From assembly GCA_903824575.1 (NCBI GenBank), contig CAIJXJ010000152.1, forward strand, positions 1-64,000: a DNA stretch of 64,000 nt, read 5' to 3'. The notes beneath the pieces are model-generated. The model was not told the origin of the DNA, did not search any database, and was given only the letters and a program-made list of their open reading frames with translations. Below are positions 50,416-60,723 of the stretch, in pieces (position 1 is the first letter of the stretch; every line of letters begins with the position of its first letter). Both the position numbers and the translations under genes were made by a program. The DNA is from an uncultured Methylobacillus sp. (GTDB lineage Bacteria; Pseudomonadota; Gammaproteobacteria; Burkholderiales; Methylophilaceae).

Positions 50416-51138
50416 TTGAACCAGCTCAATCGCATCCGCATCGTCCTCTGTCAAACCAGCCATCCCGGCAATATCGGCTCCACTGCACGCGCCATGAAGA
50501 CCATGGGGCTGTCCGAGCTTTATCTGATCCGGCCCCGGAAATTCCCTGATGTGGATGCCAACGCCATGTCGGCAGGCGCCACCGACATTCTGGAGGCCGC
50601 CCACCTCTGCGACACCCTGGAGCAGGCACTGACGGGTTGCAGCCTAGTCATCGGCATGACGGCACGACGCCGCGAACTGTCGCATCAGGCCGCGTCTCCT
50701 CGAACCACCGCCGCGCTAATCATGGCGAGCGAACAGGATGTCGCGCTGGTATTCGGCAATGAGACCAGCGGATTGTCGAATGCGGAACTTATCCTGTGCC
50801 AGCATCTGGCTCACATTCCGGCAAATCCCGACTATTCCTCACTCAACCTTGCCTCTGCCGTGCAGATCATGGCCTATGAATTGCGCATGGCCTTGCTGGG
50901 GGAGCCGTTACCAGCTGACAACCCCAACCCTTACAAACGCATCAAGCCCGCCACGCACGATGAAATCGAAGGCTTTTATGGTCATCTGGAACAGACGCTG
51001 ATCGAACTTGAATTTCTGAATCCGGAACAACCCAAGCGTCTGATGTCACGCCTGCGACGCCTGTACACACGTGCCGCATTGCAACAGGAAGAAGTGAACA
51101 TCCTGCGCGGCATCCTCAAGGCGACACAGGAAAAATAA
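50416..51138 (+). CDS. trmJ: tRNA (cytidine/uridine-2'-O-)-methyltransferase TrmJ
   Basis: TrmJ methylates the ribose of position 32 in tRNAs with SAM. The 240-residue SpoU/SPOUT protein has NRIRIVLCQTSHPGNIGSTARAMKTMG, the GMTARRREL segment, LVFGNETSGLSN and LNLASAVQIMAYEL. The start is the rare TTG at 50416, since the ATG that should begin MNQLNR is absent. A heptamer repeat lies right upstream and may have displaced the original start region. The gene ends directly at the end of convergent glnE (no gap). Confidence 0.92.
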   Translation: MNQLNRIRIVLCQTSHPGNIGSTARAMKTMGLSELYLIRPRKFPDVDANAMSAGATDILEAAHLCDTLEQALTGCSLVIGMTARRRELSHQAASPRTTAALIMASEQDVALVFGNETSGLSNAELILCQHLAHIPANPDYSSLNLASAVQIMAYELRMALLGEPLPADNPNPYKRIKPATHDEIEGFYGHLEQTLIELEFLNPEQPKRLMSRLRRLYTRAALQQEEVNILRGILKATQEK

Positions 51139-53844
51139 CTAACGCGCGAACACGGTTCGCCACAGGCCAGTCACAAATGCTCGCGACCCGGAAAACGCTT
51201 CAGGCGCTACCCTCGCCCGCCCCACGCCCTGCAGTCGCAGCATGTGCTGTTCGCTGCGATAGAGGCGATAGGCATCGATCACCGACTGCGCCAAGTCGGC
51301 CGGCACCAGACCCAGAATAGCCGCCTCCCTCAACAAGGCGATATTGCCGACATTGGCCATCAATGAGGGATACTGGCTGGCGTGCGCCAGCACCAGATAT
51401 TGCACGATGAACTCGACATCGACAATGCCACCCTGATCATGCTTGAGGTCGAACATCTCGCCAGGGTTGTGGTGGCCGTCGCGCATTTTCTGGCGCATGG
51501 CAAGGATCTCGGCGCGCAACTTTGTGCCATCGCGTGGCAGTCCGAGTATATCCAAACGGATGCGCTCGAATGCGTTTCCAATAGCCGCCTCGCCGGCACA
51601 GAAACGCGCGCGTGACAGTGCCTGATGTTCCCAGGTCCAGGCCTTATCCTGCTGATATTCGGCAAAGGCCGCGACCGAACTCACCAACAACCCGCTGGCA
51701 CCATCCGGACGCAGGCGCAGGTCAACCTCGTACAACTGCCCGGCCGAAGTCGAACTATCGAGCCAGGTGTTAATCCGCTGGCCAAATCTGGCATAAATCT
51801 CACCCGCCTGTGGCGCTTCATCGTCATATAAAAAAATCAGATCAAGATCGGAGGCATACCCCAACTCACGACCACCTAGTTTGCCATAGCCGATAACGGC
51901 GAAACGCGGACTGTCTCTATGTTTGCCGCGTACTAATGGCCACAAGGTGTTCAGTACCTGATCGAGAATCAGGTCGGCAAGAGCAGAGAGGTGATCAGAC
52001 AATTTTTCCAGCGGCAAGGCGCCAATCAGATCCTGCGCGGCAAGACGAAACACTTGCGCGTGCTTGAAATGGCGCATGACATCCATCTGGCGCTCGATAT
52101 CGCCCTCAACCTCAAGCAGGCGCCGATGCAGTTCAGTACGCAAGGCATCAAAATTGGGTACGCTATAGAGTTGACGGGTATCCAGCAATTCATCGAGCAA
52201 AATCGGCTGTTGCGCCAGGTAACTGGCAAGCCACGGACTGGCACTGACCAGGCGAATGACCAATTCAAGAGCCTGCGGATATTCAGCCAGCAATGCAAGA
52301 TAACTGGCACGCCGACAGATCGCTTCCAGCAGAGTCAGCATGCGCGTCAACGTCTCACTGGCTTTAGCTTGCCGACCCGAGAGCGTCAGTACGGCAGGTA
52401 ACAGAGCATCGAAACGCTTGCGGCTGTCGCTTGGCAACTGCCGGTAACGTCCGCTCATGCGCAAGGACTGCAGGCGTTGCCGGACTTCCAGCGCATCGGT
52501 ATAACCATCGCGGGTCAGGCATCTTTCCACCTCAATATCGGGCATGCCACCCAGCCATACCTCGGTCAGCGCATTATCAGGCAGGGGCTCCCGGGTGCTG
52601 AATACTGCGGCAAAGTGGTGCGATACATGATCGCGATGCAGCTGCAATGCCGCGAAAAAATCCGCCCAGTCGGCGAATCCCATCCCAAGCGCGATGCGTT
52701 GCCGGTTTTCAATATCGGTTGGCAGCATCTGCGTCTGCGCGTCCTGCAGATATTGCAATCGGTGCTCCAGATTCCGCAGAAATACGTAGGCGGTGCTAAG
52801 CTCAATCACGGTTTCGACTTCAAGCGAACCTCGCTCAGCCACCCGTGCCAACACCTGCAGGGTGGGCCTGATCTGCAACGTGATATCCTGGCCGCCACGA
52901 ATCAACTGGAACACTTGAGCAATGAATTCTATTTCACGGATGCCTCCGGGACCTAGCTTGATATTGTCCTGCATCTCGCGGCGGTTCACCTCGCGCATGA
53001 TCTGCTGTTTCAATTCGCGCATGGAGGCAATCGCACCATAATCGAGGTACTTACGGAACACGAAGGGGCGTAGCAAATCCTGCAACTCCTGTTCGGGACC
53101 GGCAATGACGCGACCCTTGATCCAGGCGTAACGCTCCCATTCGCGTCCCTGGTTCTGGTAATACTCCTCCAACATGGAAAAACTGCCGACCAGAGGACCA
53201 GAGTCACCATAGGGCCGCAAGCGCATATCGACACGAAACACGAAGCCATCAACCGTGATGTCGCCAATGGTCGATATCAATTTTTTGGCCAGACGAACGA
53301 AATACTCGTGGTTGGACAGTCGCCTCGCGCCATTGGTCTCACCATCCTCGGCATAGGCAAAGATGAGATCTATGTCGGATGAAACATTAAGTTCACGCCC
53401 ACCCAGCTTGCCCATGCCAATCACAATCAGTTGTTGTGGCACGCCATTTTCAGCCAGCGGCGACCCGTGGATTTCACGCTGCCAGCCATCCAGACGGCAC
53501 AAGGCTTCAGCCACTGCCACTTCAGCTAGTTGCGTACAGCTTTCTATCACCTCGCCCAAGTTGGCCAGTCCATTCAAGTCGCGCGCTATCAGTCGCAGCA
53601 TCACGCTCTGTCGCAGACAGCGCAAAGCCCGCTTCAGGCTCTCCTCGCTCGACGTGTCAAGTCCGACCAAGAAGGCACGCATCTCGGCGGCCAGAAATGG
53701 CCGATGCAGCCCCTCGATCAAAGCTTGCTGCCGACCATTATCGGCATCCAGCAAGCGACAAAAAAACGGACTCAACTCACCGGACAGGACTAGAATTTCT
53801 TCGTCGGAACGAAGTTTATTGCTCTCAACTGATGGTGTTATCAT
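51139..53844 (-). CDS. glnE: Bifunctional glutamine synthetase adenylyltransferase/deadenylase
   Basis: GlnE adenylylates and deadenylylates glutamine synthetase in response to nitrogen status. The 901-residue protein has two nucleotidyltransferase domains: GKLGGRELNVSSDIDLIF in the N-terminal half (the deadenylylation site) and GKLGGRELGYASDLDLIF in the C-terminal half. The length is slightly under the E. coli protein. It diverges from ppsR, with start codons only about 10 nt apart. Confidence 0.94.
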   Translation of the reverse strand: MITPSVESNKLRSDEEILVLSGELSPFFCRLLDADNGRQQALIEGLHRPFLAAEMRAFLVGLDTSSEESLKRALRCLRQSVMLRLIARDLNGLANLGEVIESCTQLAEVAVAEALCRLDGWQREIHGSPLAENGVPQQLIVIGMGKLGGRELNVSSDIDLIFAYAEDGETNGARRLSNHEYFVRLAKKLISTIGDITVDGFVFRVDMRLRPYGDSGPLVGSFSMLEEYYQNQGREWERYAWIKGRVIAGPEQELQDLLRPFVFRKYLDYGAIASMRELKQQIMREVNRREMQDNIKLGPGGIREIEFIAQVFQLIRGGQDITLQIRPTLQVLARVAERGSLEVETVIELSTAYVFLRNLEHRLQYLQDAQTQMLPTDIENRQRIALGMGFADWADFFAALQLHRDHVSHHFAAVFSTREPLPDNALTEVWLGGMPDIEVERCLTRDGYTDALEVRQRLQSLRMSGRYRQLPSDSRKRFDALLPAVLTLSGRQAKASETLTRMLTLLEAICRRASYLALLAEYPQALELVIRLVSASPWLASYLAQQPILLDELLDTRQLYSVPNFDALRTELHRRLLEVEGDIERQMDVMRHFKHAQVFRLAAQDLIGALPLEKLSDHLSALADLILDQVLNTLWPLVRGKHRDSPRFAVIGYGKLGGRELGYASDLDLIFLYDDEAPQAGEIYARFGQRINTWLDSSTSAGQLYEVDLRLRPDGASGLLVSSVAAFAEYQQDKAWTWEHQALSRARFCAGEAAIGNAFERIRLDILGLPRDGTKLRAEILAMRQKMRDGHHNPGEMFDLKHDQGGIVDVEFIVQYLVLAHASQYPSLMANVGNIALLREAAILGLVPADLAQSVIDAYRLYRSEQHMLRLQGVGRARVAPEAFSGSRAFVTGLWRTVFAR

Positions 53845-53853
53845 GGTCGCATT

Positions 53854-54660
53854 ATGCGCTCCAGAACGATATTCTTCATCTCCGACGGCACCGGCATTAC
53901 CGCCGAAACGCTTGGCCTCAGCCTGCTAGCGCATTTTTCCGGCATCACCTTCCGGCAGGTGCGCCTGCCTTTTACTGACAGCCTGGAAAAAGCTCGCGAT
54001 TTTCTGCCGCGCGTGACCGCGGCCCAGGTCGAAGACGGCGACCGACCTATTCTGGTCATGACCATCGTCAATCCCGAGATCCGTGAACTGTTCGAGAAGA
54101 GCGGCGCCCTCTGCCTTGACCTGTTCGGCACCTTCATCCGCCCGCTAGCCGCAGAATTCGGCCAGGTACCAGCGCAGGCTATCGGCATGGCGCGTCGTAT
54201 TGCAACTGAGGAATATCATGATCGCATCGACGCCATCCATTATTCGCTAGGGCACGATGACGGTCTAACTCCAAACGGCCTGGAAAATGCTGAAGTGGTT
54301 CTGGTTGGAGTGTCACGAAGTGGCAAGACCCCCACCAGCATTTATCTCGCCATGCAATTCGGCATCCGTGCGGCCAATTATCCGTTGATACCGGAAGATC
54401 TGGAACGCATGGTACTGCCGGGCGACCTGGCACAGCATCGTGGGAAGCTGTTTGGTCTTACCATCGATCCGGAGCGTCTACATCGCGTGCGAAGCGAGCG
54501 CCGCCCCAACAGCCATTACGCCTCACTGGAAAACTGCCGCAAGGAAGTGAGAGACGCCGAGAATTTGATGCGGCGCGAAAATATCCCCTGGCTGGATTCC
54601 TCTTCACGCTCGGTCGAAGAGATCTCCACCATGATCTTGCAGCAGATGAAATTGACCTGA
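53854..54660 (+). CDS. ppsR: Phosphoenolpyruvate synthase regulatory protein
   Basis: The 268-residue bifunctional kinase/pyrophosphorylase controls PEP synthase by ADP-dependent phosphorylation and dephosphorylation. The P-loop-like GVSRSGKT is at residues 152-159, with the start RTIFFISDGTGITAETLG and the SSRSVEEIS end. It diverges from glnE. PEP synthase (ppsA) itself is not in the window. Confidence 0.92.
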   Translation: MRSRTIFFISDGTGITAETLGLSLLAHFSGITFRQVRLPFTDSLEKARDFLPRVTAAQVEDGDRPILVMTIVNPEIRELFEKSGALCLDLFGTFIRPLAAEFGQVPAQAIGMARRIATEEYHDRIDAIHYSLGHDDGLTPNGLENAEVVLVGVSRSGKTPTSIYLAMQFGIRAANYPLIPEDLERMVLPGDLAQHRGKLFGLTIDPERLHRVRSERRPNSHYASLENCRKEVRDAENLMRRENIPWLDSSSRSVEEISTMILQQMKLT

Positions 54661-54757
54661 TCAGACACTCGCAAGCTCGAGTGCGTCCATACAACGGAGC
54701 GTCTTAAATTGAAAAGCTTGATCTTGGTCGTTACAACCCTGCTAGCTTAGGGTCAAG

Positions 54758-55210
54758 TTAAAACAACTCGCCGGCCTTATCCACCGCCTTGTCTATCCAC
54801 GACTTAGCATCATCACACAAGGCCGTCAGGGCGACTGCTTCATCACTTCCGGGCATCGGTGACTGCCATTCCTGCGATGTAATGTACAGCCTGACTGAGT
54901 CTTGGCCCTTGGGTCGAAAACCAAAAGAATCGGTAGTCCAGTAAGTCAGACTCTGACAATTAGCCTGCCACTGGGCAACATAACCAGTCAGGTTCTGGCC
55001 ATCACGCATGCGCGGCGCCTGATACTCAATGCGCACCCAGCCGTTGGCGATGTAATCCTTGGAACTTACGCTGGCACTGTCCAGCGAAACCGTGGAGCCT
55101 GCATCGGTATGCAACGAAATCACATGCCATTGCGCGGCAGCAGACGGCAACGCCAACAGCCACACCGACAAAAAAATTCCGCGCGCAAGGCTCGATGTCA
55201 GGACAGCCAT
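54758..55210 (-). CDS. Secreted protein of the surface-adhesin E-like type
   Basis: The 150-residue protein has a signal peptide (hydrophobic to about residue 25, LPSAAAQ) and one domain: WHVISLHTDAGSTVSLDSASV, then GYVAQWQANCQSLTYW and ALTALCDDAK with two cysteines that could pair. The layout resembles proteins annotated as surface-adhesin E-like; function unknown, assignment tentative. It lies 3 nt after the yjfB-like gene and may be in an operon with it. Confidence 0.6.
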   Translation of the reverse strand: MAVLTSSLARGIFLSVWLLALPSAAAQWHVISLHTDAGSTVSLDSASVSSKDYIANGWVRIEYQAPRMRDGQNLTGYVAQWQANCQSLTYWTTDSFGFRPKGQDSVRLYITSQEWQSPMPGSDEAVALTALCDDAKSWIDKAVDKAGELF

Positions 55211-55212
55211 GC

Positions 55213-55410
55213 CTACGCCGCCGTGTTGATATTCTGGCCGAGGTGGGCGGGCCCGCTGGCGGACACTTGCGGTATGGCATTGATCAAAGCCATGGCACCC
55301 TGAGTCTCGATATCCATGGCCTTCTTCAGCACGGAAACCTGAATGGCATCCCCGGTCTGCGAGGTAGGTAGGCTCGTGCTTGCGATTGTTGAAACATCCA
55401 TGACAGTCAT
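55213..55410 (-). CDS. YjfB-family putative motility protein
   Basis: The 65-residue protein starts MTVMDVSTIAS and has VSVLKKAMDIETQGAMALINAIP and PAHLGQNINTAA, the pattern of the small YjfB family, found in flagellated bacteria without a proven role. The second ATG at 55401 (MDVS) is the likely alternative start. It lies directly upstream of the adhesin E-like gene on the minus strand. Confidence 0.75.
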   Translation of the reverse strand: MTVMDVSTIASTSLPTSQTGDAIQVSVLKKAMDIETQGAMALINAIPQVSASGPAHLGQNINTAA

Positions 55411-55600
55411 CCTTAATTAAATAAGATTTTTTCGAAAAATTATTGTATCAGCATGTCTCGCCTTTTATTACCGAAACAAGCGTGAAGCAGTTTACTTGCG
55501 CTATAGTGTCATCCATAGGATATGGATGTACTGCTTGCCTTTATATTATCGGCAAGATTCCCAGAATCAATAGGGCTGCAGCCTGATGAAATGATCAAAA

Positions 55601-57247
55601 ATGCCTAATGTCACAGCCCACCCTGACCTGCTTCCTATCACGGAAATCGCCGCCAGAGCAGGCATACCGGGGACCAGTCTGGAAACTTATGGTCGTTTCA
55701 AGGCCAAGATCAATACCTTCGGCCACGCAAAAAAATCTGGCAAGCTGATCCTGGTGACGGCAATCAGCCCGACCCCGGCAGGCGAGGGTAAAACGACCAC
55801 CACCATCGGTTTGACGGATGCCTTGAATCGCCTCGGCAAACACGCAGTCGCCGCACTGCGAGAGCCTTCCCTCGGACCATGCTTCGGCATCAAAGGTGGA
55901 GCAACCGGTGGCGGACAGTCACAGGTCGCCCCCCAAGCCGACATCAACCTCCATCTCACCGGGGATTTCCATGCCATTACTTCGGCACATAATCTGCTGT
56001 CTGCCCTGATTGATAACCATCTCCACCATGGCAATGGACTGCGTATTGATCCCAAAAGCATTCTGTGGCCACGTGTGATTGACATCAATGACCGAGCCCT
56101 GCGTCATGTTGTGACGGGCCTGGGCGCCGGCAATGGCACGCCACGGGAAACGCGCTTCGACATCACAGTCACCTCCGAAGTCATGGCAATTCTTTGTCTT
56201 TCCGAGAACATCCACGACCTCCGGCAAAAACTCGGCAACATCCTGATCGGCTACAATCATGAGGGTGCCGAGATCTATGCCAGCGACCTGAAGGCACACG
56301 GAGCGATGGCGGCGCTACTGCGCGACGCCATTAAACCCAACTTACTGCAAACCCTGGAACACAACGCCGTGATCATTCATGGCGGACCGTTCGCCAACAT
56401 TGCCCATGGTTGCAATTCCATCATCGCCACCCGCACCGCATTGCAGATTGCAGACTACGTGGTGACGGAAGCCGGGTTTGGTGCCGATCTCGGCGCTGAA
56501 AAATTCCTCGACATCAAGTGCCGCAAGAGTGGACTGCGCCCGGACGTAGTGGTACTGGTCGCCACCATCCGCGCCATCAAATACCATGGCGGACAGAGCC
56601 TGTCCGATCTGGGCCAGGAAAATGTCGGCGCCCTTGATCGGGGACTTCCCAACTTGTTGCAGCATTTAAACAACTTGCAAAGCCATTACGGACTACCGGT
56701 GGTGGTAGCCATCAATCAGTTCGATTCTGACACGCAAGAGGAGGTCCAGCAGTTGCGGGCTATCATTACCCAGGCGGGAGCGCTCGTTTGCCTTTGCAGC
56801 CACTGGAAAAATGGGGGAGATGGCGCCGTCGACCTGGCGCAGGCCATACTGGATGTCCTTGATCATGAACGCCATGGATTCAAGTTGCTTTATGCCGACG
56901 ACAGTCCATTACTGGAAAAAGTCAGGATCATCGCCCAGAAGATCTATGGAGCTGCCGATATTTCTGTCCCCTCCAGAGTACTCAAGGAAATTAGCAGATT
57001 ACAAAAAAATTACGGCCATTTCCCAGTCTGCATCGCCAAAACCCAGTACTCCTTTGCTGCAGACAACACACTACTAGGCGCACCCAGTGGACATATCCTG
57101 CCGATCAAGGAAGTTCGCCTGGCCAGAGGCGCCGGTTTCCTGGTAGTCATCTGCGGCGATGTATTAACCATGCCCGGACTGCCCATACATCCAGCCAGCG
57201 AAAACATTGATATCGATGAGAACGGTGAAATTATTGGCTTGAGATAA
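55601..57247 (+). CDS. fhs: Formate--tetrahydrofolate ligase
   Basis: Fhs makes 10-formyl-THF from formate, THF and ATP. The 548-residue enzyme has the P-loop PAGEGKTT (59-66), REPSLGPCFGIKGGATGGG and NRMHGGPFANIAHGC-type segments (HGGPFANIAHGCNS), and TEAGFGADLGAEKF. It feeds formate carbon into one-carbon metabolism and is functionally linked to the formate dehydrogenase locus at 15-22.6 kb, although far from it. The C-terminus ends normally. Confidence 0.95.
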   Translation: MPNVTAHPDLLPITEIAARAGIPGTSLETYGRFKAKINTFGHAKKSGKLILVTAISPTPAGEGKTTTTIGLTDALNRLGKHAVAALREPSLGPCFGIKGGATGGGQSQVAPQADINLHLTGDFHAITSAHNLLSALIDNHLHHGNGLRIDPKSILWPRVIDINDRALRHVVTGLGAGNGTPRETRFDITVTSEVMAILCLSENIHDLRQKLGNILIGYNHEGAEIYASDLKAHGAMAALLRDAIKPNLLQTLEHNAVIIHGGPFANIAHGCNSIIATRTALQIADYVVTEAGFGADLGAEKFLDIKCRKSGLRPDVVVLVATIRAIKYHGGQSLSDLGQENVGALDRGLPNLLQHLNNLQSHYGLPVVVAINQFDSDTQEEVQQLRAIITQAGALVCLCSHWKNGGDGAVDLAQAILDVLDHERHGFKLLYADDSPLLEKVRIIAQKIYGAADISVPSRVLKEISRLQKNYGHFPVCIAKTQYSFAADNTLLGAPSGHILPIKEVRLARGAGFLVVICGDVLTMPGLPIHPASENIDIDENGEIIGLR

Positions 57248-57374
57248 AACCAGTCATTAGTTATTAGCGGCGAGAACTGAGGACTAACGCCTGTTTTTAA
57301 AGTAAAATAACCGGCTGAATTCCGGAATCCAGTAAAAAAGTCATCATGTTGAAGCAGTCAGCAGGCGCGCTAAA

Positions 57375-57890
57375 ATGAGCCGGGCCTTCGTCAAGGAAAA
57401 CGATTCTGAAACAGGGTGCGAACTGCCAGAGCGGCCGCAAAGCGATCATACAAACTACGTCACGCCGGCTGGCCTGGCCACACTGCAAAGCCAGGCTGAA
57501 GCGCTTGATCAGGATCGCCGGCAACTGTTGCCACGCAAAGAGGACGCGCTTGTACGCGGGCGTTTAGTCATGATCGAACGTGACCTGCGCTACGTCCAGG
57601 GCAGATTGGACAGCGCGGTCCTGATACATCCTGCAACGCAGCCGACGGACAGCATCCTGTTCGGTGCAATGGTCAACCTGACTGACGAGAACGGCAACCC
57701 GCACGAATATGCAATTGTCGGTGAAGATGAAGCCGACATCGCCCTCGGCAAGGTCAGCTGGGTGTCGCCACTGGCGCGCGCCCTGATCGGCGCTCATGTC
57801 GGCGATTCGGTCAAATGGCAGCGCCCGGCCGGAGAGCTGGAACTGGAAATAACAAATATCCGTTACCCTGAAATGAAGGAAACCGCATGA
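57375..57890 (+). CDS. greB: Transcription elongation factor GreB
   Basis: GreB reactivates backtracked RNA polymerase by stimulating transcript cleavage. The 171-residue protein has the N-terminal coiled coil (YVTPAGLATLQSQAEAL...ALVRGRLVMIERDLRYVQGRL) and the C-terminal FKBP-like domain (SPLARALIGAHVGDSVKWQRPAG). YVQGRLD rather than the GreA equivalent supports GreB. The conserved acidic tip residues of the coiled coil are DED-like (KEDALVRG), as needed for cleavage. It overlaps the nitroreductase gene by 4 nt. Confidence 0.9.
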   Translation: MSRAFVKENDSETGCELPERPQSDHTNYVTPAGLATLQSQAEALDQDRRQLLPRKEDALVRGRLVMIERDLRYVQGRLDSAVLIHPATQPTDSILFGAMVNLTDENGNPHEYAIVGEDEADIALGKVSWVSPLARALIGAHVGDSVKWQRPAGELELEITNIRYPEMKETA

Positions 57891-58492
57891 AAGTCAGCCA
57901 AGCCATCGAATCACGCCGCGCCATCAAGGCCTACGATCCGAGATACCACATGAGCGCAACTGAAGTTGAACAATTACTGGCGCTCGCCATGCGCTCTCCC
58001 ACCGCCTTCAATATCCAGAACTGGCGCTTCGTTGTGGTTGAAGACCCGGCATTACGGCAACAGATTCGCGCCGTCAGTTGGGACCAGGCGCAGGTAACGG
58101 ATGCATCGATTCTGGTGGTACTGACGGCAGACCTCAAGGCTTGGGAAAAAGACCCGCAGCGCTACTGGAAGGACGCCCCGCAGACGGTTCAGGACTATTT
58201 GGTACCGGCCATTGGCCAGTATTACAGCGGTCGCGACAGCGTCCAGCGTGACGAAGCGATGCGCTCCTGCGGCATGGCGGCGATGACACTGATGCTGGCC
58301 GCGAAAGAGATGGGTTTTGACTCCTGCCCGATGGATGGCTTCGATTTTGACAAAGTGGGCAAGCTGATCAATTTGCCAAGCGATCACACCATTGCCATGT
58401 TTGTCGTCATCGGCAAGAAATTGCAGGAGGCAAATCCACGCAGCGGGCAATTGCCGATGAATGAAGTCGTTGTCCGCAACAAATTTTCTTGA
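57887..58492 (+). CDS. Nitroreductase family flavoprotein
   Basis: The 201-residue FMN-dependent protein has the N-terminal [10 protein letters not shown], the FMN-binding [19 protein letters not shown] segment and the C-terminal [11 protein letters not shown]. Such enzymes reduce nitro compounds, quinones or enones with NAD(P)H; the substrate cannot be told from sequence. The start codon overlaps greB (ATGA). Confidence 0.9.
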   Translation: MKVSQAIESRRAIKAYDPRYHMSATEVEQLLALAMRSPTAFNIQNWRFVVVEDPALRQQIRAVSWDQAQVTDASILVVLTADLKAWEKDPQRYWKDAPQTVQDYLVPAIGQYYSGRDSVQRDEAMRSCGMAAMTLMLAAKEMGFDSCPMDGFDFDKVGKLINLPSDHTIAMFVVIGKKLQEANPRSGQLPMNEVVVRNKFS

Positions 58493-58520
58493 ACCTGTAG
58501 CGCAATTTAAGGATCATAGC

Positions 58521-60116
58521 TTGTTATTTACCAGCAACATCACCATGCAATTCGGGGCCAAGCCCCTGTTCGAGAATGTCTCGGTCAAATTCGGCGACGG
58601 CAACCGCTACGGCCTGATTGGCGCCAACGGCTGCGGCAAATCAACCTTCATGAGAATCCTGGCAGGCGAGCTAGAACCCACCTCCGGCAACATTGCCATT
58701 GACAGCCATGAGCGCATGGCCTGGTTGCGCCAGGACCAGTTCGCCTATGAAGACCAACGCGTGATCGACGTCGTGATGATGGGGCACGAGGAAATGTGGC
58801 GCGTCAACATCGAGAAGAACGCCATCTACATGAACCCGGAATCGACCGAAGACGACTTCATGCACGCGGCCGAACTGGAAGGCCGCTTCGCTGAACTTGA
58901 TGGTTACACGGCCGAGGCACGTGCCGGCGAACTGCTGGCGGGTGTCGGCATCAATGCCTCCCAGCAGACGGGCTTGATGAGTTCGGTTGCTCCTGGCTGG
59001 AAACTGCGCGTGCTGCTGGCGCAGGCTCTGTTTGCCGATCCTGACATTCTGCTGCTGGACGAGCCGACCAACAACCTCGACATCAACACCATCCGCTGGC
59101 TGGAAGACACGCTCAACAATCGCAACGCCACCATGGTGATCATCTCCCATGACCGCCACTTTTTGAATCAGGTCTGCACCCATATTGCCGACGTCGATTT
59201 CGGCCGCATCCAGATCTATCCCGGCAATTACGACGACTACATGGAAGCTTCCACCATGGCGCGTGCCCAGCAGGCAAAGGACAACGCCAAGGATAAAGCC
59301 AAGATCATCGAGTTGCAGGACTTCGTGCGCCGCTTCTCCGCCAATAAATCCAAGGCGCGCCAGGCGACGAGCCGCGCCAAGCAGATCGAGAAAATCAAGG
59401 TCGAGGATATTAAACCCTCATCCCGCCAGTATCCGTTCATACGCTTTGAATACGACGATAAGGAGAAATTGCACCGTCAGGCGCTGGAAGTGCAGAAGCT
59501 CAGTCACGGCTTCGATAGCACCCTGTTCAACGACCTCGATCTGATGATCGATGCAGGCGAGCGCGTCGCCATCATCGGCGAGAACGGCGTCGGCAAAACC
59601 ACCTTACTGCGCTGCCTGATGGGTGAACTGCAACCAAAACACGGCGTGGTGAAGTGGGCTGAGAAGGCCCGCCTCGGCTACTTCGCACAAGATCACTCTG
59701 CGCTGTTCGACACCGACCTGCTGCTGTTCGACTGGATGAAGCAATGGACCCAGGAAGGCGACGACGACACTGTGGTACGTGGCATGTTGGGGCGACTGCT
59801 GTTCTCAGGCGATGACGTCAAGAAGCCGGTACGCGTGCTCTCTGGTGGCGAACAGGGCCGCATGCTTTACGGCAAGCTGATGTTGGACCGCACCAACGTG
59901 CTGCTGATGGACGAACCGACTAATCACATGGACATGGAATCCATCGAATCGCTCAATACTGCGCTCGAGAAGTACAAGGGCACCCTGATCTTCGTCAGTC
60001 ATGACCGCGAATTCGTGTCGTCCTTGGCAACCCGCATCATTGACATCAAGCCGGATCGCGTGGAAAACTGGATTGGCAATTACGAGGACTATCTGGCGAG
60101 CCAAGGACTGGGGTAG
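58521..60116 (+). CDS. ybiT: ABC-F family ATPase, YbiT type
   Basis: The 531-residue protein has two ABC domains (Walker A GANGCGKS at 34-41 and GENGVGKTT from 353; signatures SVAPGWKLR and LSGGEQGR) and no membrane segment, as in ABC-F translation factors; length and sequence fit E. coli YbiT (530). TTG 58521 ([12 protein letters not shown]) is chosen over ATG 58461, whose extra residues lie inside the nitroreductase gene. The inter-domain linker is the helical [26 protein letters not shown] stretch, given here only in part. Confidence 0.9.
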   Translation: MLFTSNITMQFGAKPLFENVSVKFGDGNRYGLIGANGCGKSTFMRILAGELEPTSGNIAIDSHERMAWLRQDQFAYEDQRVIDVVMMGHEEMWRVNIEKNAIYMNPESTEDDFMHAAELEGRFAELDGYTAEARAGELLAGVGINASQQTGLMSSVAPGWKLRVLLAQALFADPDILLLDEPTNNLDINTIRWLEDTLNNRNATMVIISHDRHFLNQVCTHIADVDFGRIQIYPGNYDDYMEASTMARAQQAKDNAKDKAKIIELQDFVRRFSANKSKARQATSRAKQIEKIKVEDIKPSSRQYPFIRFEYDDKEKLHRQALEVQKLSHGFDSTLFNDLDLMIDAGERVAIIGENGVGKTTLLRCLMGELQPKHGVVKWAEKARLGYFAQDHSALFDTDLLLFDWMKQWTQEGDDDTVVRGMLGRLLFSGDDVKKPVRVLSGGEQGRMLYGKLMLDRTNVLLMDEPTNHMDMESIESLNTALEKYKGTLIFVSHDREFVSSLATRIIDIKPDRVENWIGNYEDYLASQGLG

Positions 60117-60321
60117 TTGAGCGAGTGGTCCACAGGAATCTCACCTGCAGGCTCTCACGCAACGGTACGTGAATCTCTCAATTCATACCGCTCCTATCGA
60201 CCAACCATTTTAGCTTAAGTGATTTGCCAAGGGGCAAAGAGGTTTGGTTGCTGTGCCAACACACGCTTCAAGCATGCCCGCCGCCGAGCTTGGCTACCAC
60301 AGACTTGAGCCCGAGCAAGTG

Positions 60322-60723
60322 CTACACCCAATTTTCCAGGATCAGGGGTGCTTCGATCCGTTCGTAATGGCGGCTGTTGTTGCTGACCAATACCGCACCG
60401 GCAGACAATGAATGCGCTGCAATCATCATGTCCAGTTCACCGATGGGTTGTCCTGTGCTGACAAGTTGGTGACGAATCTCGGCGTACCAGTCCGCCGCTT
60501 CGGCGTCCCATGGCAATACCCGTACAATCTTGAGAAAATGCCGTACCGCCAATTGTAGGCGATGGTCAGCAGGCAAACGCTTCAAACCGTACAGCAGCTC
60601 AGCTCGCGTCATCACCGAGATGCAAACCATCGACGGCACAAGAACGGCCAGTCTGGTTTCGATAGCGGGCGATTTGCCTTTGATCAGATAACTGGCCGTG
60701 TCGGTGTCCAGCATGTGCAGCAT
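60322..60723 (-). CDS. vapC: VapC-type PIN-domain toxin
   Basis: The 133-residue PIN ribonuclease has the acidic residues of the family: D in MLDTDTASYL, E in TRAELLYG, D in GELDMMIAAHS and the NNSRHYERI end. VapC toxins cleave initiator tRNA or rRNA. The gene overlaps the vapB stop (TGATG); a GTG at 60726 is a possible alternative start. Confidence 0.9.
   Translation of the reverse strand: MLHMLDTDTASYLIKGKSPAIETRLAVLVPSMVCISVMTRAELLYGLKRLPADHRLQLAVRHFLKIVRVLPWDAEAADWYAEIRHQLVSTGQPIGELDMMIAAHSLSAGAVLVSNNSRHYERIEAPLILENWV

Noticed and set aside
54666-54690. Terminator after ppsR (CACTCG...CGAGTG)
   Set aside because: Only a 6-bp stem and no T-run follows.
57255-57295. Further heptamer-like array after fhs (CATTAGTTATTAGC, GAGGACTAACG)
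   Set aside because: Only a vague match to the CTAGGGR unit and no clear period; not counted as a family member.
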